NCBI GenBank assembly: GCA_030603495.1 | Contig: JAUVXR010000027.1 | Coordinates: forward strand, 1-36,094 | Direction of reading: 5' to 3' | From: a bacterium | Lineage (GTDB): Bacteria; Armatimonadota; Zipacnadia; Zipacnadales; Zipacnadaceae | Length of the DNA stretch: 36,094 nt | Position numbers and translations under genes: made by a program | In this document: positions 1 to 8,032 of the stretch, piece after piece | How the letters are laid out: the number at the start of each line of letters is the position of its first letter | Position numbering within the stretch: position 1 is the stretch's first letter | Notes under the pieces: model-generated | The model's database searches: none | Told to the model about the DNA's origin: nothing | Seen by the model: the letters and a program-made list of their open reading frames with translations, nothing else

Positions 1-160
1 TTGACCGCCCTGATAGGTGGTCAGCAGCAGATAAGGACGCGACATCTGAACTAATCTGAAGCTGAAATCCTAAGTCTCTTAACTCCGTTTCTGCGACGAA
101 ACCGTCTGCTGGCAATCATCGAAGGCTTTCTCAACGGTCTCCAATTAGTGGTACCACCTG

Positions 161-462
161 CTATGTTAGTCCCAGGGCCCCTGCAGCCATGGCCGGAAGC
201 TGAGGCGTAGCCGAAGCTGGAGGCCATGGCTGAACTGCCTCCGGAGCCGGTGGTCGATAATTGAGCGCGCTGTGGGGCCTCACTGTGTTGTAATGCCTTC
301 GCCATCGTTCCGTTAATACCTGCACCTCCAGCAAGTGGCGAAAATCTCCACATTCAAAAGATCGTCCCGCAGCTTGCCATTGAACGACTCCAGATACCCA
401 TTCTCCCAGGGGCTGCCCGGCTCGATGTCTAGTGTCTTTACCCCCAGTTCGTCCAGCCAATT
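161..462 (-). pseudogene. IS3-family transposase remnant (C-terminal integrase core), frameshifted
   Basis: Reading the minus strand from about 462, the peptide carries hallmarks of the IS3-family DDE integrase C-terminus: an IEPGSPWENGYLESFN segment containing the catalytic Glu, then RWRRHYNTVRPHSAL and YRPPAPEA. The two halves are in different frames. The shift falls in the codons around 331-337, where one base appears to be missing between IFAT and LLEVQ. The N-terminal half of the transposase, with the first two Asp residues, is absent, so the element cannot be active. The stop is at 161-163. Sequence from there down to about 140 resembles the non-coding tail of such an element, but I could not define terminal inverted repeats or a target duplication. 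The upstream edge coincides with the break in a DUF6785 gene. Confidence 0.85.
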
Positions 463-608
463 GCAGCGGGGGCAAACTGGAGAATGGCGATCTGAATCCG
501 CGTTATGACCAACTCGGCCCAGACCACCACGAAGCAAATTGCCACCGAGCCGAGCACACCAATGATAAGTGCACGTGCCGTGACGCCATTTCCGGTGATT
601 ATTCTCAT
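438..608 (-). pseudogene. Truncated N-terminus of a second DUF6785-type membrane protein
   Basis: An ATG at 608 opens a frame of 56 residues, mostly a hydrophobic segment: TARALIIGVLGSVAICFVVV followed by WAELVI and a second hydrophobic stretch ending APAAIG. The order of the residues (RAL-IG, the long first membrane segment, a polar turn, then FxPAAxG) matches the N-terminus of the intact DUF6785 protein encoded at 5260-7251, which has GRALLLG and STPAAVGL. The frame loses this similarity at about 462, exactly where transposase sequence begins, and stops at 438. It lies 119 bases downstream of the secreted hydrolase gene on the same strand, so it was probably the next operon member before the insertion. 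Identification rests on about 50 residues. Confidence 0.6.
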
Positions 609-727
609 CTACTTCAGACCGGCTACTGATGGGGGAGTCGAGGCCAACACATCCGTTAGCTTCGCGGGGGCCAGCCCGCATACATCTTTGGTGACGCGCA
701 ATAGACGTGCCGAGAAGGAATAGCGGG

Positions 728-2662
728 CTAGTTCTCGACTGGATGCTCTTCGCCGTCGGCCAGGACCGAGACGATGGTATCACACCCACCGGCGGGTAGC
801 GTAAACATTACGGCGCGGCTATTGTTCGATAGCCGTAGGGCCATACCAGACTCCGCCAGGTCTGCACCGACATGCAGGAACTCAGACGCAGTGCATACGG
901 CCTTCAGTTGGATACGAGCATGTATCGGCTCCTCGGTATTGTTCGCCACCATCGTGTATAGCTTGCCGTCCCATTCTATCTGCCGACACTGAATACGCTC
1001 GTCTGAACAGGGGACATCAATGACTTCGCCGTTGACAACGACCGTGCCCAGTTGGAGCGTCTCGACATTGGTGGCCGGAAAGTGCTCCCACAGCGGCGTC
1101 TTGTCCAGCTCCCAACCCGGGTCGCGGAAGGAATACCAGCCGATACCCCTCGCGCCGCCGATGAGCGCCAGATAGACCATCATTCGCGCCTGGGCCACGG
1201 TGGGCTGATTGTCCAGATTTGGGTGCCAGCCGGCCTGAACCGTTGTGTGCATCATCTGCCAAAGCTGCAGAGCAGCAAGGGCCCCTACAGTGAAACTGCG
1301 ACAGTAGTCCATCACCCCGTCGGGCAGCGGATAGTAGTCCACCTCCAGCCAGTCGCAGAAATCGGCCCAGCGCCCGAACTGCGCGGGATTGCAGATGGTG
1401 AGTAGAAAAGGTTTGGTGGAATTAAGTGTCTTTAACCGGACATAGGCTTCCATCACCGGTTCGCGCATGCCCGGGTGGATGCTGGGTTCATCCATAATCT
1501 TCCAGCCCAGCACCGCCGGATGGTCGTTGAAGCGTTTGATCTTCGCCACCGAATGTCGAAGGTTCTCGCGCACCTTCATACCGCCATACAGGCTCATCAT
1601 GACCTTAACACCATGTTCCTGGGCGGTATCCAACATCTCCTGGAGGCTGTCCAGACTGTGGGTGTTTGAGCCCTGCATCACGTTAAACCCAGCCGCGGCC
1701 AGCGCTTCGTAGTGGCTCGTGCTGACGTGGTAGATCTCGATCGGGAAAAACGGCTCACCCTCCACGAGCAGCACACCGTCATTGCGCAGGGACTCGGGTT
1801 GGCGGTTGGCGGAAATTGCCACTAGATTCGCTGTCCCGACTTCTCCGGTGTCGCCGCGCATAATCTCCAGGTTATACAGGTCCGGTGGCAGCGCCGGTAC
1901 GCTCAGCAGTACGCCGACGACGCGGTTGTTAGCGGGGTCCAGGCGTGCCTCGGCTCTTATCGGCGCGGGCAGCCGGTCAGACAAGATGCGAAAAGCCAGG
2001 CGCAGTGGCTCTTCTACGGGCTGACTGAGCTGCACATCGAAGCTCACGGTGTCAGTTTCATCGGCAGTCACAACGAGGTCATTGGGCAGAGCCAGTAGGG
2101 CTGGCCCAGGGGTGACAACGCTGAGTTCAGCATCGTCGAACCAGAGCGTTCCCGGGCCGTACAGACGCACAATAATCACCACGGCGACCACCGTGTCCTG
2201 CGCAGTTGCTGTCCTCTCCACCGCTTGCCACGTCCCGTCGGTTTCAGTTCGCAGGCGCCCATACCACCCACTCACATTTTCGTTCTTTGCATCGTAGAAT
2301 TCCAGCTTCACCGCCGCGGTAGCGCTCTCGCCCTCGGGCGACCGCACCTTCGCCACCAGCCGGTATTCGGTCAGACCACGCAGATTGTCTACCCGCTGTG
2401 CGGCCCAGGGGTTCTCCCCCTCGGCGCCGGAGATGCGCAGGCTGGCCTCGCCACTGTGGCTGACCGTGCGGTCAACAGCGATCTCCTCGGTCTCGGCACT
2501 CGTCTGGAACGACCAGCCTCTGGGGCCCTCTTCGAAGCCGGGATTCGTTATCGCCACCAGCTCGGCAGCAGACACAGCAGGCGCCCACACAGCGCCCAAC
2601 AATACCAAGCCAATCAATATACGGAGAGCAGGCATGCCGGCTGGAGGCAAATCAGCCATCAT
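728..2662 (-). CDS. Secreted glycoside-hydrolase-like protein with N-terminal CBM
   Basis: A protein of 644 residues. A signal peptide covers about residues 1-32 (hydrophobic core ILIGLVLLGAVWAPAVSA). Residues 34-180 look like a CBM4/9-type carbohydrate-binding jelly roll: NPGFEEG start, a GxASLRI strand, and a closing LWFDDAELS strand. A linker beta domain follows. From about residue 295 there is a TIM-barrel region of the GH5/GH42 (clan A) type, with FFPIEIYHVS, a GFNVMQG strand, HGVKVMMSLYG, and GWKIMDEPS, where Glu392 sits at the usual acid/base position. A WYSFRDPGWE segment lies further on, and a small beta domain ends the protein. The start chosen overlaps the polX stop as ATGA, implying translational coupling; an upstream GTG/ATG in the same frame at 2716 is possible but would lengthen the signal-peptide n-region. 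The substrate is unknown; a polysaccharide is inferred. Confidence 0.75.
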   Translation of the reverse strand: MMADLPPAGMPALRILIGLVLLGAVWAPAVSAAELVAITNPGFEEGPRGWSFQTSAETEEIAVDRTVSHSGEASLRISGAEGENPWAAQRVDNLRGLTEYRLVAKVRSPEGESATAAVKLEFYDAKNENVSGWYGRLRTETDGTWQAVERTATAQDTVVAVVIIVRLYGPGTLWFDDAELSVVTPGPALLALPNDLVVTADETDTVSFDVQLSQPVEEPLRLAFRILSDRLPAPIRAEARLDPANNRVVGVLLSVPALPPDLYNLEIMRGDTGEVGTANLVAISANRQPESLRNDGVLLVEGEPFFPIEIYHVSTSHYEALAAAGFNVMQGSNTHSLDSLQEMLDTAQEHGVKVMMSLYGGMKVRENLRHSVAKIKRFNDHPAVLGWKIMDEPSIHPGMREPVMEAYVRLKTLNSTKPFLLTICNPAQFGRWADFCDWLEVDYYPLPDGVMDYCRSFTVGALAALQLWQMMHTTVQAGWHPNLDNQPTVAQARMMVYLALIGGARGIGWYSFRDPGWELDKTPLWEHFPATNVETLQLGTVVVNGEVIDVPCSDERIQCRQIEWDGKLYTMVANNTEEPIHARIQLKAVCTASEFLHVGADLAESGMALRLSNNSRAVMFTLPAGGCDTIVSVLADGEEHPVEN

Positions 2663-4428
2663 GCCCACTGTTTTCGCCTTTTGTCTAGCCATTTCTTTAG
2701 CTGTTTGAGGGTCCATGTGTTTATGACTGACTTCCGCTCAACCCAGCCGCGCCGGGCAGTATATACACCATATTGCATGAACTCCAGGTGGGCAATGTCG
2801 TGGGCATCGGTATTAATGCTCAGCAGAGTGCCGTTCTCCTGGGCAAAGCGGGAATGCACGTCATCGAGGTCAAGCCGGTGCGGATTGGCGTTGATCTCCA
2901 CGGCTACCTTTAGCTGGCCAGCGGCTTCAATTACTTCGGGGAGATGCAGGCCATACGGCTCGCGCTGCAGCAGCAGGCGGCCAGTCGGGTGGGCAAGAAT
3001 GTCAATTCTGCCCGATTGCAGCGCAGCGATGACGCGGGCAGTCATCCGGTCTGCATCCGGCGAGAAGCCCTGGTGAACTGCGCCGATAACAAAATCCAGC
3101 ACCGCAAAGGCCTCCTCGGGCAGATCCACCTGACCTTCGCCGAGAATATCGGCCTCCAGGCCGGCCAGGATGCGGAACTCCACCCCCTGGTCTTTATATT
3201 GCTGGTTCAGCTTCGCGATGCGCGCCGCCTGCTCGAGAATCTCAGCCGCCTTCAGCCCGCCCGCGACGCTCAGCGCCGGAGAATGGTCGGTGATCCCTGC
3301 ATAGCTGTATCCCCGTTGGCGGCACGCTTCGGCCATTTCTTCCAGCGTCCGCTTCCCGTCGGAGCCAGTCGTATGTATATGCAGGTCCCCACGAATCTGC
3401 TTCAACTCGAGTAGTCGGGGAAGATTCCCCTCCGCCGCCGTCTGGATCTCACCGCGGTCTTCCCGCAGCTCCGGTGGAATCCACGCCAGCCCTGCCGCCG
3501 CGTAGACGCTCTCTTCGGTATCCCCAGCCACCCTCTCACCCACCTCGTCATTGTGCTGCTCGAATACCCCGTACTCGTTGATCGTCAGGTTCATCTTCTG
3601 CGCGCGTGACCGTAGGGCTACTCCGTGCGCTGCCGAACCTGTGAAGTACTGCAGGGCGGCACCGTAGCTCTCCGGGGGAACCACGCGCAGGTCCACCGAC
3701 CGTCCCCCGGCCAGCAATCCGCTCACCTTGGTATCACCGGCCATCGTGACCTCGGCAAGCTGGCCGCTGGCTGCAAAATCGCGGCACACCTGCTCGGGGT
3801 GATGCGAGGTAACTAGTAGGTCCAAGTCGCCGACTGTTGCCCGCCGCCGGCGCGTGCTGCCGGCCATCTCGGCGGCGAGGACATCGGGATGCGCCCGTAG
3901 CGAAGCGATGAGCTGCTCAGCAATGGGCAATATGTCGCCCAGCAGGGCCCGCGTCAGCCCCTGGCGGTAGCGCTCGATGCTAGCGAGAATCTTTTCCTCG
4001 CTCTTAGCACCCAAGCCTGGCAGATCGCGCAACTGCTGGTCACGAGCGGCTTGCTCCAGGTCATCAATATCAGCGATCTGCAGTTCGTGATAGACCAGCG
4101 CAACGGTGCGGGGGCCCAGCCCCGGAACGCGCAGCAACTCCAGTATGCCGTCGGGGAATTGGGCGAGCAGCTCCTGGTGGTAACCTATCTGCCCGGTGCT
4201 GAGCAACTCTTCGAGCTTTTCGGCGAGGCCCTTGCCAATTCCGGGAATGGCCTGGAGCCCCTTTAGCCCCTCCTTCTGGGAGATATTCTCAATCTCCTCG
4301 GCCCATGAACTCAGTGAGTCAGCGGCATGGCGATAGCTGCGGATACGGAAGCTGTCAGCCTCCGAGATGTCCAGCAGATCGGCAATCTCATTCAGAAGGC
4401 CAGCGGCCCCGGCGTTAGTCACTGGCAT
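2659..4428 (-). CDS. polX: DNA polymerase/3'-5' exonuclease PolX
   Basis: Bacterial family-X DNA polymerase fused to a PHP phosphoesterase domain, involved in short-patch base-excision repair and trimming of 3' ends. The protein has 589 residues, close to the usual 570-580. Helix-hairpin-helix motifs appear as IPGIGKGLAEKL (about 61), VPGLGPRTV (101) and LPGLGAKSEEKI (136). The polymerase beta-like nucleotidyltransferase core has GSTRRRR (190) and DLDLLV (Asp201, Asp203), with a third Asp in VDLRVVP (246). The PHP domain begins at GDLHIHTTGSDGKR (His350, His352) and includes TDHSPAL, AHPTGRLL and INTDAHD, so the metal site looks intact. The start ATG at 4428 is preceded at 6 bases by GAGG. 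It overlaps the end of recO by 14 bases. The upstream in-frame extension overlaps recO and is rejected. Confidence 0.95.
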   Translation of the reverse strand: MPVTNAGAAGLLNEIADLLDISEADSFRIRSYRHAADSLSSWAEEIENISQKEGLKGLQAIPGIGKGLAEKLEELLSTGQIGYHQELLAQFPDGILELLRVPGLGPRTVALVYHELQIADIDDLEQAARDQQLRDLPGLGAKSEEKILASIERYRQGLTRALLGDILPIAEQLIASLRAHPDVLAAEMAGSTRRRRATVGDLDLLVTSHHPEQVCRDFAASGQLAEVTMAGDTKVSGLLAGGRSVDLRVVPPESYGAALQYFTGSAAHGVALRSRAQKMNLTINEYGVFEQHNDEVGERVAGDTEESVYAAAGLAWIPPELREDRGEIQTAAEGNLPRLLELKQIRGDLHIHTTGSDGKRTLEEMAEACRQRGYSYAGITDHSPALSVAGGLKAAEILEQAARIAKLNQQYKDQGVEFRILAGLEADILGEGQVDLPEEAFAVLDFVIGAVHQGFSPDADRMTARVIAALQSGRIDILAHPTGRLLLQREPYGLHLPEVIEAAGQLKVAVEINANPHRLDLDDVHSRFAQENGTLLSINTDAHDIAHLEFMQYGVYTARRGWVERKSVINTWTLKQLKKWLDKRRKQWA

Positions 4429-5173
4429 TGGCATCCTCAATCTCGCGAACAAAACGATCACTCTGTAGGCGAAAGCCGAGGTGGTATTCGATATGCCGGC
4501 GTACCAGTTCCCTGATTTGGGTCTGACTATTCGCCGGGCACGACACCCGGCCCAGCCGATCAATCGGAAATGTGCTCAGCGATCTCAGAAGCGCGACCGT
4601 CCCGCTAGATACCGCCTGCACGGCACCAGCACCCGGCCGGCAATCAGCGCATATCAGTCCGCCGGCGGCCGGACTGTAGTACGCATCAGCCCCTAGTGGT
4701 CTGCCGCAGCCCGCGCAATGCTCCAGTACTGGCCCGACGCCCAGTCGCTCCATCAGGCGTAGCGCGAATCCCCAAGCGATAATCTGGGGCCGGGCGCCGC
4801 TATCGAGGGCCTCCAGGCTCGCCTGTAGGTCATCGAAAACCCCGGGCATAGGCAAGCCCGGCTCGGTGGCGCGGGCGGTGATTTCGGCGATGTAAGAAGC
4901 GTACGCGAAGCTACGCAAGTCGGACCGAAGGTTGTAGAACGGATTGTGCACTTGACCCTCGGTGAGGCGGTCCAGCTCACGTCCGCAGGCGAAGAAGAGG
5001 TGGGAGAGGGTGAGTGGCTCGACCAGCGAGGCTAGCTTGCTGCCCGGCTTGCCCACCCCCTGGGCGACAGCCTCGACTTTACCGCGCTCCCGAGTGTAGA
5101 AGACCACCAGCCGCTGTGTGCCGCGGTACTTCTTTACCGTCAGGCTGATGCCGGTAGCCGGGAAGGTCCGCAT
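4415..5173 (-). CDS. recO: DNA repair protein RecO
   Basis: Recombination mediator that, with RecR, loads RecA onto SSB-coated DNA in the RecFOR pathway. About 252 residues, the normal length. The N-terminal OB fold has TGISLTVKKYRGTQRLVVFYTRE, GKVEAVAQGV and SKLASLVEPLT, a characteristic RecO arrangement. The C-terminal helical domain has the Cys4 zinc motif: CAGC (Cys153, Cys156) and CADC (Cys175, Cys178). The ATG at 5173 is preceded at 9 bases by GTGAGG; a GTG at 5188 in the same frame is the alternative. It overlaps polX downstream by 14 bases, so the two repair genes form a coupled pair. The upstream neighbour, the DUF6785 membrane protein, ends 86 bases before it on the same strand. Confidence 0.93.
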   Translation of the reverse strand: MRTFPATGISLTVKKYRGTQRLVVFYTRERGKVEAVAQGVGKPGSKLASLVEPLTLSHLFFACGRELDRLTEGQVHNPFYNLRSDLRSFAYASYIAEITARATEPGLPMPGVFDDLQASLEALDSGARPQIIAWGFALRLMERLGVGPVLEHCAGCGRPLGADAYYSPAAGGLICADCRPGAGAVQAVSSGTVALLRSLSTFPIDRLGRVSCPANSQTQIRELVRRHIEYHLGFRLQSDRFVREIEDANASD

Positions 5174-5259
5174 TTGTTGCTGCCTCACCAGGTTCTGGTC
5201 GCTTGGGCGGGCCGTCCTACAGGTCTGCGCGGGAGCACGTGCTTTCGCAGGGAGGTAAG

Positions 5260-7251
5260 CTATATCCAGAATATCTGATTACCGGTATGGCCGCTAAGCC
5301 AGTCTATGAAGACCCATACGACGTTACAGGTGAACTGGCCGCAGATGAAGCCGAGGAAGACCGGCCGCATATTCTGATAGGAGACCATGCCGCCGTAGCG
5401 CAGAATCGTGCCTTTGATCAGCCAGGTCAGGAAGATGGTGAACCAGAGCTGATCCATAAGCCAGACGCTGCCGATGCAATAGCCGATGGGATGGAAGGGC
5501 CACCTGGGCGAGCGGAAGCGCAGGGCTGTAAGCACGAGATAGATGGCTGCGCCGAGGGCGGTATAGAACCACCCGGCGACACTGGGACTGGGCTGCCTTA
5601 CACTCCAGTCCCCCACCCACTTGTAGGCCGCTTGCACTGCACCGTTGAAGAACCAGCTGTTCATCGTCACGCCGCCCTGGGAGTAAGCGCGTGTCGTCGT
5701 CAGCCACACGGAGGCGACTAAGGCTGCCAGAATAGCCAGCACAAAGCCCCAGAAGAGCCGGCGATGCTTGCTTGTGATGACGTCCGTCATCTTCAGGCTG
5801 TTGCAAGCGGAGGCCATCACGAAGGTGCGGATATCGCTGGTCCAGATGTAAGTTAGGCCCAGAGCAGTCATGCCCTGGCTGCCCAGCACGCCCCAGCCTA
5901 ACCAGCCCGAGACCGCCGCGGGGGCGATCGCGGGCGCTACGGCCTCGGCCATACCACTTTCCGCGACGATCCGCGTTAGCCCAATGAAGAAGACAAAGGC
6001 TGTGACCAAGAACAGCGGGACCACCAGCATTGGCAACCCCGACGCTGCCAGCCACCACCCAATCACAACTAACCCGCCGAGCATCCCCCAGAAGGCAACC
6101 CGGTAGGAGAGAATCTCCTTCTCGTCTACCTCCGGGCCGGCCTGGCCAGTCACGCGCTGCCAGATCAGGCTAAGATGACCGCGAGCAATCCACAGTCCCG
6201 AGGCGACTAACGCAAGGAAAGCACCAGTGCCGACGTATTTGAATATGGGATCGCGCGCCCCGTAGACGCTCAAGTTCTCCGTACTAGCGATGCCCAACGA
6301 GGTCATAGCCGCACGCACTGCTTGGGCCAGCAGATTGAAGAACCACAGACTAAAACTGGTCTCCAGGCTCACCAAGTAGAAGAAGCCAATCATCGGGAAG
6401 CTGAGCCGAAAGATCAGTGACCAAATGCCCTTGACCACGGTAATTGACTGGACGAGTTGGAGACCCGGTACCGCCGGGAAGTAGTTGTGCAAACCGACCC
6501 AGCTACCGGCCACGAAGGCGATGCCGAAGCCGATCCAAAAGGTCTTCCGCGAGAGGATAGCGGGCCAGCCCTTGCTATCGGCCCCCGCCAGCGCCAAGGG
6601 CAAGTAGGCCAGCGGGTAAGCGAGGCGCTCGTTGTCCACCCACTGCCTACGCAGCAGCACCATCATACAGATCATCACGAAGTGGACGGCCAGGAGCATT
6701 GGAATCCACGCTGCCAAGGGCTGGGCCCAGGCGCCCCACGGCACCCGGCCCCCCGCCGGAAGCCCCTCATACAGATGCGTGATAACTGGTGCATCTACGG
6801 TAGTGCCCCTCGGCACCAGCCACGCCGGGATGTGCGGGAGAATTAATTCCCCCCAGTCGTTTTCCGGGCTGGCGTAGTAGTGGGCGCCAGTGCTGATGGG
6901 GATGACTTGCGCGGTCAAACCCATCGTCGGGATCGCCGAGGCGACGACCATCATCGTGTATATGGTGATCAACTCGGCCGTGGTCAGCGCCAGACTGCGG
7001 CGAAACCGCAGCAGCAGAAGGTTAGGGCCAGCTACCAGGAAGAACATCAGGCCCACTGCCGCCGGCGTGCTGAAGTCCAGAGCCATATACGAGCCGCGTA
7101 GTACGTGGATCGCCCAGGGCGCAAGCAGGCCAACAGCCGCGGCACCTACCGTGCCGAGCAGTAGGGCCCGCCCGGTTACTGCACCGGGCCGACGCCCCTC
7201 GCGGTTCTTGGAGTTCTGATCTAATTGGGAGTCTTCGAGTCTAGCTGCCAT
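5260..7251 (-). CDS. DUF6785/DUF6784 family polytopic membrane protein
   Basis: About 663 residues with a polar 25-30 residue N-terminus followed by roughly 13-14 hydrophobic membrane segments. The first long segment follows GRALLLGTVG. Recognisable family features include the STPAAVGLMFFL second segment, the LLLRFRRSLALTTAELITIYTMMVVASAIPTMG region, LRRQWVDNERLAYPLAYLPLAL, and IVAESGMAEAVAPA near residue 440. The layout resembles oligopeptide-transporter (OPT) type proteins, and family members are usually found beside secreted carbohydrate-active enzymes in Planctomycetota and Armatimonadota. No function is established, so uptake of a sugar or peptide is only inferred. The ATG at 7251 with an AGGCGGA upstream is chosen over the GTG at 7296. 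The gene precedes recO on the same strand. Confidence 0.8.
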   Translation of the reverse strand: MAARLEDSQLDQNSKNREGRRPGAVTGRALLLGTVGAAAVGLLAPWAIHVLRGSYMALDFSTPAAVGLMFFLVAGPNLLLLRFRRSLALTTAELITIYTMMVVASAIPTMGLTAQVIPISTGAHYYASPENDWGELILPHIPAWLVPRGTTVDAPVITHLYEGLPAGGRVPWGAWAQPLAAWIPMLLAVHFVMICMMVLLRRQWVDNERLAYPLAYLPLALAGADSKGWPAILSRKTFWIGFGIAFVAGSWVGLHNYFPAVPGLQLVQSITVVKGIWSLIFRLSFPMIGFFYLVSLETSFSLWFFNLLAQAVRAAMTSLGIASTENLSVYGARDPIFKYVGTGAFLALVASGLWIARGHLSLIWQRVTGQAGPEVDEKEILSYRVAFWGMLGGLVVIGWWLAASGLPMLVVPLFLVTAFVFFIGLTRIVAESGMAEAVAPAIAPAAVSGWLGWGVLGSQGMTALGLTYIWTSDIRTFVMASACNSLKMTDVITSKHRRLFWGFVLAILAALVASVWLTTTRAYSQGGVTMNSWFFNGAVQAAYKWVGDWSVRQPSPSVAGWFYTALGAAIYLVLTALRFRSPRWPFHPIGYCIGSVWLMDQLWFTIFLTWLIKGTILRYGGMVSYQNMRPVFLGFICGQFTCNVVWVFIDWLSGHTGNQIFWI

Positions 7252-7328
7252 TTCCGCCTGGCTACGCACGAAGTACAGGACCACCGAGCAGGGCACGGCC
7301 TCAATTCGGCATAAGACGACAACAGTCT

Positions 7329-7412
7329 ATCAATTCGGACCCGCTCTGTCCAGTCCTGCTGCGAGCAGCAGCGCCCGGCCAGTCACGACTCCGTGCCTTG
7401 CCGTGGGCTGCT
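7329..7412 (-). pseudogene. Short remnant of another DUF6785 N-terminus
   Basis: Just upstream of the intact membrane protein gene, minus-strand bases 7400-7329 translate as GVVTGRALLLAAGLDRAG before a stop. The core VTGRALLL is identical in protein to the N-terminus of the intact protein (GAVTGRALLLGTVG), but most shared codons differ at their third base. This is the pattern of an older paralogue that was under protein-level selection before decay, not of a recent local duplication. Only about 20 residues can be compared. Confidence 0.45.
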
Positions 7413-7660
7413 GTGTGATTTGGCCAGTAGTCCTATTCTTCCGATAGTCGCTTGAGTCAGTTACCACTTCGCCTAATCCACTATACGCGCCAGTGCATCT
7501 ACTTGTGAATTAGAGCAATCCAGCTGTATATTCGCAAAACATTGGCTAAGACCTTCGTGGATAGGCGCTCCTACCTGATCTAAGCCACACGGAGAGCACT
7601 CCGTTGCCGAATCGTTACATAATTGAGACCTCCTGCTTATCAAGACCGCTGCCTCCGGCA

Positions 7661-7685
7661 CCGATACGACAAGTGGTAGTATCGG
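7661..7685 (+). promoter_or_regulatory. Inverted repeat in the flp leader (possible operator or 5'-UTR hairpin)
   Basis: CCGATAC (7661-7667) and GTATCGG (7679-7685) form a perfect 7-bp inverted repeat with an 11-base loop, 42 bases before the flp start codon. A TAGTAT resembling a -10 box overlaps the right arm (7677-7682), so the repeat could be an operator overlapping the operon promoter. No good -35 box is visible. The role is inferred from position only. Confidence 0.35.
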
Positions 7686-7727
7686 ACCGGTGGGAGCCAG
7701 GATTGTATCCCGAAAGGAGGTTCGAAG

Positions 7728-7898
7728 ATGCTACGAATGATTAAACAACTATGGGCCGACGAGACAGGGTTGACCACGGTAGAATATGCCCTGCTCCTGG
7801 TGCTTATTGTAGCGGCCGCCGTCACTGCCTGGACGCAGCTTGGCAGCCAGGTAAGCACCCAAGTCACGGACGTTAAGAGCACCCTCGCGGGTGATTAG
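7728..7898 (+). CDS. flp: Flp-type pilin (major Tad pilus subunit)
   Basis: A 56-residue prepilin. A short basic leader (MLRMIKQLWADETG) is followed by LTTVEYALLLVLIVAAAVTAW. Cleavage is expected after Gly14, with the conserved Glu at +5 and Tyr at +6, the Flp signature. The single hydrophobic helix drives membrane retention and filament assembly, and the tail is short and polar. The start is fixed by a near-perfect ribosome site (AAAGGAGG, 7714-7720, spacing 7), the strongest in the operon, as expected for the most abundant product. It is the first gene of the Tad operon, followed after 134 bases by the prepilin peptidase gene. Confidence 0.93.
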   Translation: MLRMIKQLWADETGLTTVEYALLLVLIVAAAVTAWTQLGSQVSTQVTDVKSTLAGD

Positions 7899-7926
7899 TA
7901 AGGCGCTACCCGTACGACATTTGTGC

Positions 7927-7994
7927 GCCGCACTTGTGCGGCACCAGTGAAGCCGGGGGCTGGGCACGCCCCCCGCTCGGCCCCCCAGCTTCAC
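7927..7994 (+). terminator. Tandem hairpins after flp (read-through attenuator or mRNA stabiliser)
   Basis: Two stem-loops follow the flp stop codon. The first is GCCGCAC-TT-GTGCGGC (7927-7942). The second is a long GC-rich stem with outer arms GTGAAGC (7947-7953) and GCTTCAC (7988-7994) and G/C-tract pairing inside. Neither is followed by a T tract, so full termination is doubtful. Partial attenuation or 3'-end protection of the flp transcript would explain abundant pilin with low expression of the assembly genes. Confidence 0.45.
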
Positions 7995-8032
7995 CGGGGC
8001 ATATTGGGAAGAACGAAGATCGGCATAGGATA

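Larger units (their letters stand above)
7297..7727. other. Divergent intergenic region between DUF6785 gene and Tad operon
   Basis: About 430 bases without a convincing full-length gene. It holds the DUF6785 remnant at 7329-7412, then AT-richer sequence that should contain both divergent promoters, then the flp leader. A minus-strand frame of 62 codons at 7473-7661 has five Cys residues but no recognisable domain and no proper ribosome site at its GTG. Within it an AGGAGGT motif lies 7 bases before an ATG that is followed immediately by TAA (minus strand, 7614-7634). I do not call a gene here. Confidence 0.5.

Noticed and set aside
1-45. Minus-strand frame MSRPYLLLTTYQGGQ running off the left edge
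   Set aside because: Fifteen codons with no ribosome site; too short to support as a gene start.
2225-3076. 283-codon plus-strand frame opposite the hydrolase and polX genes
   Set aside because: A shadow of two well-supported minus-strand genes; no recognisable domain.
4429-4563. 45-residue upstream extension of PolX
   Set aside because: It lies inside recO in another frame, and a good ribosome site fixes ATG 4428.
7473-7661. 62-codon minus-strand frame with five Cys
   Set aside because: No ribosome site at its GTG, no family resemblance, and it overlaps the likely divergent promoter region.
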